From: Membranipora membranacea
Taxonomy: Eukaryota; Bryozoa; Gymnolaemata; Cheilostomatida; Membraniporidae
Assembly: GCA_914767715.1 (NCBI GenBank)
Contig: OU612071.1
Span: 186,001-250,000, forward strand
Reading direction: 5' to 3'
Length of the DNA stretch: 64,000 nucleotides
Shown: positions 48,667 to 58,509 of the stretch, in pieces
How the letters are laid out: each line of letters begins with the position of its first letter
Numbering within the stretch: the first letter of the stretch is position 1
Notes under the pieces: generated by a model
Seen by the model: the letters and a program-made list of their open reading frames with translations, nothing else
Database searches by the model: none
Told to the model about the DNA's origin: nothing
Translations under genes and position numbers: made by a program

Positions 48667-49069
48667 TAGTGCTGTCACGATACATTCATATCGGGAATAC
48701 CTAATCGATCACACCTCATTATCGCGATTTAATAAGGTGACAGCTGAAGTCGATTGCACAGCCGTAAATTCATTGTCACGGTTACTATGGTTGATATATG
48801 GTTATTACGATTCCTCTTTTCATTCACACAATACCTTATCACACTTCAACTCACTCACTAACTAATCTCAAAGATTATAACTATATATCGATACCAAAAA
48901 TCGAAAAGGAGATCGGTAAGGAAACCGATAAGGAGAAATGGAAAATCGAAATTGGGACAAGGGTTGGTTGAAAGCGAAGGTGTAAAATCGAAAAATTGAA
49001 ATCGGGAAAATCGATGCCACAATCAGAATCGAGGCAGTCCTAGCCAAATACAAAATCGTGACACCGCTA
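48667..49069. mobile_element. 403-bp hAT-type MITE
   Basis: The ends TAGTGCTGTCACGAT and ATCGTGACACCGCTA are inverted repeats. The flanks CCTGTAAG (48,659-48,666) and CCTGTAAC (49,070-49,077) agree in 7 of 8 bases, the 8-bp target duplication expected for hAT. The interior is rich in ATCG-type short repeats. No transposase is present. Confidence 0.8.
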
Positions 49070-49796
49070 CCTGTAACTCATTGCTCTCTGTATGGCATCA
49101 TAGCCCTCAACACAGTGAACAATAATATCCTCATGACAGGTAGATACCATAGTAAATACCTTTCATACTGTGATTTTATTTATCTGGATACCCAACTAAC
49201 CATATTGACTTCAAGCTGTTGATGGCATATGGCCAAGGAGTTATTGGTGACTGCATTTGGGAATATTCTAGCTCAAATTAAGCTGCAAAATGAAATCCCT
49301 GTCATGCCTTCTCTGGTGTTTACCTGATCATAATCGAATAGTAACTAGAAAGTATTTTATATCTGACATAATATGCCTCTATAATATCAATACTACTACT
49401 ATTAGGGCTTCTTTGAGGGAAGGATTTGGGAGTTGAAACGTTACACTTATTTTTGCTCAAATCAGAAGCACTGCCCAATCTACTCTTTAACATTTTGCTT
49501 GAAAGACAGTAATTTATTTTTGAAACAACCCTGATAAACTTCACTAATTTTTAATTGACATTTTTTCCTCGATTAATCCTTGTTTGAAATGTGATAGTGT
49601 CAGGCCTTTTTGTGTATTTCGTAGGATTAAAATATTTTATAATTGTTTGATGGGTATCCCTGGCTCAAACTTTGTTCGTATCACTGGTTAAGGTGGGTTG
49701 ATTCAAGTACCAGTAGATGAATTATGCGACCTCATTTAATCCAACCGCTCAAAAACTATTACCCAGTCCAGCAAAAATTAAAAGCAGTAGTATTGA

Positions 49797-50174
49797 ATTT
49801 GGATTGGACATTGTAAATCAAATATCTATCGCTATCTATTCTATTATTATCTTGCAAGTATAAGGGTTAATGGAGAGTTTTTTAACGACATTAACACAAT
49901 TGATTGTTCTGCTTGGTGCTTGGAGTTTGAAATAATACCTGTATACATGAAGAACTTGTATGCTGATAAAATTTCTAATGTTTGGAGACGTTCAATTTTT
50001 GATCCTAGATTCTTCTTCTGTAAAGAATTCTCTATGTTTAGCCGGATACAAGGACGGGATATGAAAAATTGGGCAAAGTGGGATAACTTCTATTTCATAA
50101 TGAGAACAAAATTGTATGAAAATGAGAAGATAAATCTACAGCAACTTCAAGCCAAAATACTTTTAATGAACTGA
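49797..50174 (+). CDS. Unidentified open frame, 125 codons
   Basis: The frame is open from just after a TGA at 49,794-49,796 to a TGA at 50,172-50,174. The composition is protein-like and rich in aromatic and charged residues (SNVWRRSIFDPRFFFCKEF, then NWAKWDNFYFIMRTKLYENE). There is no ATG near the start; the first in-frame ATG is at 49,947. It could be an exon or a transposon remnant. I do not recognise a family. Confidence 0.3.
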   Translation: MWIGHCKSNIYRYLFYYYLASIRVNGEFFNDINTIDCSAWCLEFEIIPVYMKNLYADKISNVWRRSIFDPRFFFCKEFSMFSRIQGRDMKNWAKWDNFYFIMRTKLYENEKINLQQLQAKILLMN

Positions 50175-51366
50175 GATACCTTAACTCAGGCAGGCTCCGT
50201 CCAACTTTGCTCCTTTCAATTTCCCTTCGAATTGGCATGACAGATTACCAGCATAATTTTGACAAATAAAATGGGATGATTGCGGAAAATGACAATAGAG
50301 ATAATTAATCGTTCCTGTACCTGTACCATATTATCATGGCAACAAAACTTTGTATTATAGGATGTAGTTTTAAATTTACCTTCATGAAGCTTTCTGCAGC
50401 TTCAGCGACATAACATGTAGCACTGTCATTGAAGGTGGAAGTTAGGTAAATCTCCAATTTGGTGAATATAATATATAACATAGATATATATATATAGACG
50501 TTCTCATTCAAATTATCAAACATCAAAAACAAACTTCAACACAGTTTCCAGGACCACGCTTAGTTTGGAGAAAATCTCCTGCTAGCTTGTAACACAGCCT
50601 CGGGATGTTAGAGCGGTGAAGTAGCTGACAGCTTATCAGTCGATGCTAGATGGAACGGCCATTCAGACCAATGTCAGATCGGACCCTGCGTTGTGTGTTC
50701 TAACTGGATGAGGTCATGTTGATGTTCCAGTTAATGGAAAGAATTTAATTTATTTTCCTAGGTCACTCATAATCACAAGACTATTGTTCCATTTAGATGG
50801 CTTAGACCAGAAAATTTACACATAGTGCACGCGGGGTGCGATACCTCTGTGTTTGATCATTCTAAAACTTTGACAAAACCTAAAAACACGAATTACCATT
50901 GTTTCTATACTTGGTTTCAAGCAAATATGAATGACAGCCTTATCTATACTATGCGGAAGGTTGTCCCAATCAGGGAGTGACATTGACATAACTAACTATT
51001 AGAGTATTATAAATCAGGGCTCATGACCACTGAGTAGTAAGGTTCGATTTTATGTTCTTTGATATCAAACGACTCCATGCTAAACCAACTGATGTGCAGT
51101 GAGTCTGCAAAGAGACAAGTAATCACTTGTTCCACTGGTTTGAGTAATGAGCTAAGTGAACTTATTTCAGGTGCAGCTAGAGAGGGTAATTAAATTAATA
51201 CTTATTGGACTGTGATTCATTAAGGGTGGTAATGGGTATAAACAATATAGAATGGACTGATTTTTTGGGCTTCGATTATCAAGCAGGACCAGGTCAGGTT
51301 GCCCTTGTCACTATGGGTTGAATAGGTAGGTGAAAGCGAGAACTGGTCAGATATCGGGTTTATCTT
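50175..51366. other. Non-coding, no gene recognised
   Basis: No confident feature is present. Confidence 0.35.
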
Positions 51367-51392
51367 CACTGTGCAAAATCAGTTCCTATTCA
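51367..51392 (+). repeat. Left terminal inverted repeat of a host MITE split by a LINE
   Basis: CACTGTGCAAAATC followed by AGTTCCTATTCA. It is inverted at 55,028-55,053 with one mismatch. Confidence 0.75.
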
Positions 51393-51539
51393 ATGATTAT
51401 ACACTGGGCATAAGTGTGAATAATCATGTTTATACCTTCATTATTCCACTTTATACAATGATTATACCACATTCCTGGCAGAATTATGTAACTATAATTA
51501 TCCAATGTATGGTATAAGTAGACAACTTATTCGATTCAA

Positions 51540-51833
51540 TTGTTAATATACAATGTAGGTATAACTTCATCTATTTATACAATCAAAGATGTTCCTATTT
51601 ACATAATGAATGAAGACCTCCAACAAGAGGTCCAAACAGTATTCAAAGACGCTACAGTGTACCGAATGAGGACCAAAGATGGCACTAACCCTCTACGAAC
51701 TGTAAAAGTTAACTTCAATGATGAAACACAGCTAGGAAATGCACTGGCAAACGGCATAACCTTTAACAAGCATCAGCTTTTGTTTCGAGTAGAGAAACCG
51801 TACGTCTTCCCTCTCAGGACCTACAATGGCTAA
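51540..51833 (+). pseudogene. LINE ORF1 C-terminal part
   Basis: 97 codons, 5'-truncated. LRTVKVNFNDETQLGNAL then FNKHQLLFRVEKPY resembles the RNA-binding (RRM-like/CTD) end of CR1/L2 ORF1 proteins, which bind LINE RNA. It ends at TAA (51,831-51,833) and overlaps the ORF2 start by 8 nt (ATGGCTAA). Confidence 0.65.
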
Positions 51834-54306
51834 TCTAAGCGTAAGAAACCAAGCATCAATAAACTCGTCTAACATTTATGAACAAAGTCTCTGGTACCAT
51901 AACCGCATATGGAATACTATTAGCTCCCTATCTGAGATGAAGCCTGCATCCAGCAACAATTTGAGACTTCTACATCACAACGTAAGGTCATTATATAAAA
52001 AGATGTTTTATTATGAAAGCCTCAATCTTTTTAAGTCAACCGATATTTTTTCTGTTTCTGAAACATGGCTCACTCCTGATATTCCAGATAGTCTTGTTGA
52101 CTTGCCTGGATTCTCAATAGCTAGATGTGACAGAAAATCTACAACCAAAACCCGGGGAGGCGGTGCTGCGCTCTTTGTAAAATCTTCATATAAATTCTCT
52201 ATATTAAGTCAATTAAGTGTTAAACTGTCCAAATTTTGTGACTCAGTTTGGATAAAAATACCTTCCACAAACAACCAACACGGCTACATCATCGGATCAA
52301 TTTATCTTCCCCATGATGCTAACAAAACCGAATTCATTACAATGATGAGCTCAATTCTACATCAAAACCAATATGTTGGCCATAAGTTTATACTACTAGG
52401 AGATTTTAATATTAATTGGAATTCCTCATCAAACGAAAAAACACATTTAGAGCAGAGCTTCTTGTCTGCAGGGCTATTACAGCAAGTTAATGGGATTTCA
52501 TACATTAGCCATTTAGGGAGAGAAAGCTTATTAGACCACAACTATGTGAACAGTGACATTAGCATTAATAGTTGCAAGATCCTGACATGCGATAGATCAA
52601 TTTCTGATCACTATGCCACATACTTAGTAATTAATCAACATCATGCTATAAAACAGCCACGCAAACTAATTAGAACCAGAAATATTCACAGCATTAATCA
52701 TGAGGAATTTTATAATGACTGTTCGAAACTTCCACTACTGCAAACAGCAACTGACATGAACAAATCATTGCATCACCGCATGGAAAATATCGAAAACTTT
52801 ATCTCTGACCTGATTGACAAGCATGCTCCAGTCAAAACAAAAAGAGTGCGAGTGGCTAAAAACCAGTGGCTTTTCCCTGATATTCAGCATCTCATTAATT
52901 TAAGAAACAAATTTCACAAGAGGGTATTCAAGGATATACCTAATCCAACTACAGCGCAAGTCAAACAGTTCAACAAGTTTCGAAACTTTGTTACAAATAA
53001 AATTAGGAATGCTAAGAAAGACTTTATAAATGACTCGTTATCTAAAGATGAAAAAAGTTTTTTCACCTGCCTGAAATCACTGACAGGAAAGAAGAAATCC
53101 TCTGATCAAATCGAGAAAATTAGCTATCAAAACTATACCTACACCTCAAACTCTGACAAGGCAAATACCCTTAATAGATATTTCACCACGGTCGCTGGAC
53201 AATCGGTTTTTATTCCTAAGATCGATCCACAACCTGACCTTTTCCATGGTCCAAGTTTCTCTTTCACATATGTTGAGAGCGAAACAATCTACAAACTGAT
53301 AAAGTCCCTCAAACCAAATAAACGGGGTGGCTTGACCATGTTTCCAGCTTCCCTGTACCAAATTGTTGCAGACATATTAGCTCTTCCCATAGCCCTGATC
53401 ATTAACGAATGCTACAAGAAATCAATATTCCCTGACTGCCTAAAAACAGCCCTGGTCACCCCACTCTTTAAGAAGGGCGATAAAACAGACCCTTGCAATT
53501 ACACACCAATTTCCAGTCTGCCAATCATATCAAAGGTGTTTGAGCTAGATATGAAAAATCAAATTATGACCTTCATCGAAACACATGGAATACTCTCAGA
53601 TCGACAATTCGGCTTTCGTAAGCACCATTCTAGTGAACAGTTACTACTTTCTCTTTTACAAAATTGGAGAACAACGCTAGACAACCCTCAACCGAATTTC
53701 TTAGGTGCACTGTCTTTGGACGTACGTAAAGCATTTGACACTATAAATCATGGACAACTCATCCACACTCTAAAGCGACTAAATTTTGCAGAGTCAACAA
53801 CAAAAGTATTTACATCCTATCTTTCACATCGAACCCAAATCATGAAAGTTGATCATGATCAGTCCAGTGCACTACCGATTACATGTGGAGTACCCCAAGG
53901 AAGTGTTCTAGGTCCAATCTTATTCAATCTTGCTATCAATGATCTCCTTAACAAGCACAAAACTGCATTCGCTTACGCTGATGACACCGTTATTTACTGC
54001 ACAGCAACAGATATCCATACCTTAATGGATAAATCTGAGTCATTGATGAGAGAAGTATCGAATTGGTATTCAAACAATCTCCTTCAACTCAACTTATCCA
54101 AAACTCAATACTGTATTTTCACAAATAGGAAAGTAGAAGATTTTTACCAAATCCAAATAAACAATTTGAAAATAGAATCCAAGCATTCACTCAATCTTCT
54201 TGGAGTTATTCTTGATTCAGAACTTAGTTTAACCCCTCAGGCTAATGCCACCGCCTCTAAAGCAAACAAAATGGTCTACTTGTTATCAAAACTAAAAAAA
54301 ACATGA
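51826..54306 (+). CDS. LINE ORF2: AP-endonuclease and reverse transcriptase
   Basis: 826 codons. The endonuclease (about residues 45-275) has all key motifs: LHHNVRSL, VSETWL, FILLGDFNIN, a LLDHNYV block and ISDHYAT. A linker with KHAPVKTKRVRV follows. The reverse transcriptase (about 480-760) has VTPLFKKGDKTDPCNYTPIS, SLDVRKAFDTI, GVPQGSVLGPILFN and FAYADDT (residues about 715-721). All catalytic residues are intact. The frame ends early at TGA after an A8 run at 54,294-54,301, and the remaining C-terminal part continues in another frame (54,303-54,755). It most likely carries a one-base length change in the A run. It acts by target-primed reverse transcription in the family. Confidence 0.85.
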   Translation: MANLSVRNQASINSSNIYEQSLWYHNRIWNTISSLSEMKPASSNNLRLLHHNVRSLYKKMFYYESLNLFKSTDIFSVSETWLTPDIPDSLVDLPGFSIARCDRKSTTKTRGGGAALFVKSSYKFSILSQLSVKLSKFCDSVWIKIPSTNNQHGYIIGSIYLPHDANKTEFITMMSSILHQNQYVGHKFILLGDFNINWNSSSNEKTHLEQSFLSAGLLQQVNGISYISHLGRESLLDHNYVNSDISINSCKILTCDRSISDHYATYLVINQHHAIKQPRKLIRTRNIHSINHEEFYNDCSKLPLLQTATDMNKSLHHRMENIENFISDLIDKHAPVKTKRVRVAKNQWLFPDIQHLINLRNKFHKRVFKDIPNPTTAQVKQFNKFRNFVTNKIRNAKKDFINDSLSKDEKSFFTCLKSLTGKKKSSDQIEKISYQNYTYTSNSDKANTLNRYFTTVAGQSVFIPKIDPQPDLFHGPSFSFTYVESETIYKLIKSLKPNKRGGLTMFPASLYQIVADILALPIALIINECYKKSIFPDCLKTALVTPLFKKGDKTDPCNYTPISSLPIISKVFELDMKNQIMTFIETHGILSDRQFGFRKHHSSEQLLLSLLQNWRTTLDNPQPNFLGALSLDVRKAFDTINHGQLIHTLKRLNFAESTTKVFTSYLSHRTQIMKVDHDQSSALPITCGVPQGSVLGPILFNLAINDLLNKHKTAFAYADDTVIYCTATDIHTLMDKSESLMREVSNWYSNNLLQLNLSKTQYCIFTNRKVEDFYQIQINNLKIESKHSLNLLGVILDSELSLTPQANATASKANKMVYLLSKLKKT

Positions 54307-54755
54307 CAGTAGAAAACTCATTGAAGACTTACAAACCACTGATCAGACCTATAGTAGAATACTGCTCATCATTGTACCTTGATGGTTTAGCCAAAAATTC
54401 AGATACATTAGAAAAAGTACAAAATAAAGCAATCAGAATCATAACTTCAGCCCCCAAACAATTTTCTGTCACATCTGGCCGCTTGCTCCTAAATTTACAT
54501 ACTCTCCACAGTAGAAGGAATTTTCTTTTTCACAATTTTGTCAATTCGAGGGTCCATAAAGGCTGTGCATCCAAGCACATACTTCATCTCGTTAGCAAAT
54601 CAAACAGACATACACGATCACTTCGTAGCAACTGTGCAATAATTGAACCCTCATTTAGATCAAACCTAGGCAAATCAGCCTTTTTAAATATTTTTCATAC
54701 ATTTGTAACTAAATCAACCAAGCCTCATGAATCATTATCATTTAATCCCACCTAA
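54303..54755 (+). pseudogene. LINE ORF2 C-terminal part, shifted frame
   Basis: 150 codons that continue ORF2 (YKPLIRPIVEYCSSLYLDG, then QNKAIRIIT), the usual CR1 thumb and C-terminal region. It begins ATG overlapping the upstream stop (ATGA at 54,303-54,306). This is more simply a frameshift in the A8 tract than a true third ORF. Confidence 0.75.
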
Positions 54756-55027
54756 CTTGTTAACTTGTATTTTTGTTTGCCACTCTCTGTTTCTTCTTTT
54801 CTTTTTTCATTTTATTCATGCAATTTATGATACCATGCTTTCATTATCCTACACACTATATAGTATGTAACACCCTACCACTTATATCTTTTTATTCAAG
54901 TCATTTTTTGTATCTATGTTAATGTGTATGAGGTCAACAAGATATTTTCAATTTGCTTTAATTATAAACTTTTAGAAAACCTCAATAAATAAATAAATAA
55001 ATAAATTATCCCGCTTGAAATAAGCTC

Positions 55028-55053
55028 TGAATAGGAACCGATTTTGCACAGTG
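55028..55053 (-). repeat. Right terminal inverted repeat of the host MITE
   Basis: Partner of 51,367-51,392. Without the LINE the host element would be about 190 bp. Confidence 0.75.
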
Positions 55054-55200
55054 CTTAAAGTTTGGATTCGGGCTGGGTACAGATATGTGTGACTAACGCC
55101 AACACATTCCTGAGTCTCCGTTCCGCTGACCTCTGGTGAAACCATTAAACTTTCGATAAATAATACAGAAAGTGGCGCAGTAAAAGCGTGGGGTCATACC

Positions 55201-55294
55201 TAGATCAAGTTTGATCCATTTGTCTACGCTTTGAAGTTGCCCCCCTCTACGGAATGCAACTAGGAATGCAGGCAAACGGACCAAACTTGATCTA
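55201..55294. mobile_element. 94-bp MITE with 9-bp target duplication
   Basis: Inverted ends TAGATCAAGTTTG(A/G)TCC form arms of about 26 bp with three or four mismatches. GGTCATACC flanks it exactly on both sides (55,192-55,200 and 55,295-55,303). A 9-bp duplication fits Mutator-like elements best. It is too short to encode anything. Confidence 0.8.
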
Positions 55295-55625
55295 GGTCAT
55301 ACCATGACTGCAAAATGAAAGCAACAGACTTGAGCAACCAATGCAATGATCAGTCAATACAAAATCAATAAACTGATCTGATGATGGATTTAACTGTCTG
55401 CCTGGCATATTAATTATGTAAGCCACTGATGATTCAACTTCAGTAGACACAACATATTTTGCTTATTTCATTTTGATCGTGATTCCGACAAGATGTTATC
55501 AACATTCTCTATAGTGCATATGGTTAACATATCAAAGAATGAGCACATTTGAAAGAAAATCTAACAGGGCCTTCCCAAGTTACTATTTGAATGAACAGAT
55601 TGTCTTAAATAGATTGTGAAGGAAT

Positions 55626-55881
55626 CAGGTTTTCGGTATCATTCCAGAGTTTTAGTTCTAGTTTAGAAATTCTGTCATGAGGTTTATTAACAGAAAGTTG
55701 AGATTGGAAGGTACTAAAAAGGTACTATTTTGTATTATTATCCTTAAAATAGTAGGTTTTTAGTACATTCACATCTCAAATTTGAGTGGAAATGAGTTGA
55801 ATCTAGGCCACATGTTGTTAATAAACCTCATAGCGGTTTTGTAAACTAGACCGAGAACTCAAGAATGATACCAAAAACCTG
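55626..55881. mobile_element. 256-bp foldback MITE
   Basis: The arms 55,626-55,692 and 55,816-55,881 are inverted (outer CAGGTTTT.GGTATCATTC, inner GAGGTTTATTAACA). The target duplication is not evident. Confidence 0.7.
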
Positions 55882-56998
55882 GTGGTGGTTAAAACTATTT
55901 GTAAAAACTTGCGACATAATACAAGTCTACAATCACTGTATCAAAGTGCTCTCTGTTTATAGGCAGTACATAGCACGCCTGGTGGTCAAACAAAACCTCT
56001 ATAGTCAGTGGTCTGCAGTGGGACTTGAACACAGGACTACTTAGGTAAAGCAATCATAATAACATCACTGAGTAATTTGACGTAATGCATCTACATGATG
56101 AAATCCACAACAACTATTCTCATCTGACACAATTCTCTAGTTTAATGATAACATGGCTCCACAATTAATCATGAATCGAACAAAAGCTACTTTGTAGAAT
56201 AAAAGGTTGAGATACCTTTAAGCTCACTGTATGAGTAATGAAGTCTTAGCTCGATTACATCTGGATTAGTCGCTGCATACACAAGTCAAGTCCATATGTC
56301 CATATGTGTTGGAGTAATCGCTTGGATAATTATCGGTGTGATAAGATTAAATGATGCTATATTTAGCTGCTATTAATTGAGTTAACCCCGTTCAGTAATT
56401 AAAAGTGCCATAGAGCCTCGTAAACAACTCCCTCAGAAACAGTGCTTTTTACAAAGTCTACTTCAGGCCAATAAACTTTAAAATGTAACTCTGCTGATGA
56501 CAATGAGTTATGAGAGACAGTATTCCTCAAGCTTTAGACAATAGCTTGAATTCCTATGACGATGCGGCTCCAAAATAAGAAACCCTTTATTAACCACATT
56601 TGATCCCTTTCAAGGACACATACTGCCTTGCCTGTAACGGCTGCCTATTCCCTGACATTTTGTTCGACAAGTTTGCTGCGATTGGGAGCTAATCAATCCC
56701 AATCAATCAATCTAATCCCAATGTTGAAGTTAAAACAATCACGGAAATAGAACTAAATTCAGCATACAGTACAACGACACAATAAGCTATTTTGTTTCTG
56801 ACAAAAAGTATTGTGGTCATTTAAGTCTTTTATTTTCCTGCTAACATCGGCAATAAGGCGATGCACTGGGGAGGAATTGCACTGGATAATTATTTGAAAA
56901 CTAGTAAGCCGGGAACTCTTACCTTTTGTCCAACAAGTAGTTCATTTAGGTTCAGCCTTAGAGGGTTCTGATATTGGTTTGTTCTTATTTCTCCTCAG
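55882..56998. other. Non-coding; possible SINE trace near 56,020
   Basis: No gene is seen. The minus strand near 56,010-56,060 has a weak B-box-like TGTTCAAGTCC. The end of this stretch (56,970-56,998) is a good splice acceptor tract. Confidence 0.35.
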
Positions 56999-57086
56999 CC
57001 GGTACTCTTATTGTGGTTATTGTGGTTATTGTAGTACCTGCTGTTATTGGAAAGTTTGTCAATCTCATAGCTTCACCTGACCTCAG
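56999..57086 (+). CDS. Probable internal exon coding a transmembrane segment
   Basis: A strong acceptor (GTTCTTATTTCTCCTCAG/CC) and a donor (GACCTCAG/GTAATT) bound 88 nt. The only sensible frame (two leading bases, 28 codons, two trailing bases) gives TLIVVIVVIVVVPAVIG followed by KFVNLIASPDL. That is a hydrophobic helix with a positively charged end, as in a single-pass membrane protein. The exon would be flanked by large introns. I could not find its neighbours with confidence, so the protein is unknown. Confidence 0.5.
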
Positions 57087-57215
57087 GTAATTGAATCTCT
57101 CCTTACTGTAATAAGAAGCACGGATAAGATTATCCTATGATCTGTCAGCAGTGGCTCTAAACTGGATGACCTTGTCTGTATGTTTAACCAAGGATTATTC
57201 CTTGGTTTAACTTAA

Positions 57216-57592
57216 AGGGCAACCAAGGTTTCGCAGCAATGCATTAATGGGTAGCAAATAATGTGCTGGGCAGCATCAGCTTTGTGCATTATGCGATGCA
57301 AAACTCAAAGTAGTTGCTGACTCTAAGCTGGGTAACACTTCAGTTTAGGGGAGGTTCCAAGACTTTGCTGTAATAATTATAGAGCACAGGCTAAATAATA
57401 ACAGGAACAGGAAACTGCTATGTGGTATTCTCTTTTAGCTGAGTTTGAGTACCTGATGGAAGAAATGTTTCACAAGAATTCTGGCTGAAAAATCATCCGA
57501 ATTATATTTTGTCTTTTTCCCCATGCAGAAGGCGCAGTCTGCTATTAATCAATGGCCATCAATGAGAAGTTGTTTGAAACCTTGGTTGCCCT
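57216..57592. mobile_element. 377-bp MITE with TTAA target (piggyBac type)
   Basis: The ends AGGGCAACCAAGGTTTC and its reverse complement are perfect. TTAA lies on each side (57,212-57,215 and 57,593-57,596). There is no coding capacity. A shortened inverted relative lies at 58,241-58,509 and a fragment at 42,146-42,210. Confidence 0.88.
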
Positions 57593-58193
57593 TTAATCGT
57601 GCATCGTGTGTCTTAGTTTGAGTTAGTCACCAGTAAGCACGCAAACAGCTGATAAGATAGTATGCCTGCTGAGTGAGGGGTACTCCTGACTCCCCGCCCT
57701 CCTGTATGAATATGAAGATTGTTTATATTATAATGATTAGAGAAAGAGCACAGCACAGTGCCATTTTCTAGGACCATAAAAATACTCCCTAACAACCGCT
57801 CAGATACTCCCTAGCAACCTAACAGCAACTCCCTAACAACCGCTCAACCTAAGCAGGGAGAATGCCTTCTACGGCAGACGAGCTGAGCCATGGGAGAAAA
57901 TAATTTTAGATGGCGCAGCTTGGCTAGTTTCAAAATTTGTAACCAAGAGCACATGATTCCTTATATTGATATACTTATACATACTTTCCCATCTGTCGGA
58001 ATTGATAAGGAGCGGGAATTTATCACAGCCCTATTGTTCAAGATCTAGCTAAAGAAGCAAGAGGACTATTTTACATAAGTTGAACTAGGAGTGGGAGTCA
58101 CAGTGTTTGAGAAGTTGCTTGAGTTTCCCTACCTATGTATATGATATGGCAGTGGCGTATATTAGCAATCACGGCCCACGGATTTCCGTGAAT

Positions 58194-58233
58194 GGCTGAA
58201 TAGCTCAGTGTGTAGAGCGTCTAACTAATAATC
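58194..58233 (+). repeat. 5' half of a tRNA-like sequence
   Basis: TAGCTCAGTGTGTAGAGCG is a perfect tRNA D-arm/box A, followed by TCTAACTAATAATC like an anticodon arm. The 3' half is missing, and MITE sequence begins within 8 bp. It is either a SINE head or a broken tRNA gene. Confidence 0.55.
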
Positions 58234-58240
58234 ATTGTCA

Positions 58241-58509
58241 AAGGGCAACCGAGGTTTCAAACAACTTTTCATTGATTTCCATTGATTAATAGCAGATTGC
58301 ACCTTCTGCATGGGGAAAAAGACAAAATATAATTCGTATGATTATTCAGCCAGAATTCTTGTGAAACATTTCTTCCATCAGGTACTCAAACTCAGGTAAA
58401 AGAAAATACCACATAACAGTTTCCTGTTCCTGTTATTATTTAGCCTGTGCTCTATAATTATTACAGCAAAGTCTTGGAACCTCCCCTAAACTGAAGTGTT
58501 ACCCAGCTT
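58241..58509. mobile_element. Truncated inverted copy of the 377-bp MITE
   Basis: AAGGGCAACCGAGGTTTC onward is the reverse complement of 57,592 down to about 57,324 with scattered differences. The other end, with its TTAA, is lost. Confidence 0.85.

Larger units (their letters stand above)
51504..55003 (+). mobile_element. CR1-like LINE, 5'-truncated, nearly intact ORF2
   Basis: It contains the end of ORF1, ORF2 with endonuclease and reverse transcriptase, a 3' UTR and an (AAAT)n tail at 54,984-55,003. Candidate target duplications are AATTATCC at 51,496-51,503 and 55,004-55,011. It lies between the inverted ends of a small host element, so it is a nested insertion. The few coding breaks indicate recent activity compared with the other LINE copies here. 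Confidence 0.8.

Noticed and set aside
50380-50422. Possible 43-nt minus exon (CTAACTTCCACC...CAG / ATGAAG-GTAAAT)
   Set aside because: Good-looking borders but too short, and no neighbouring exon in a compatible phase was found.
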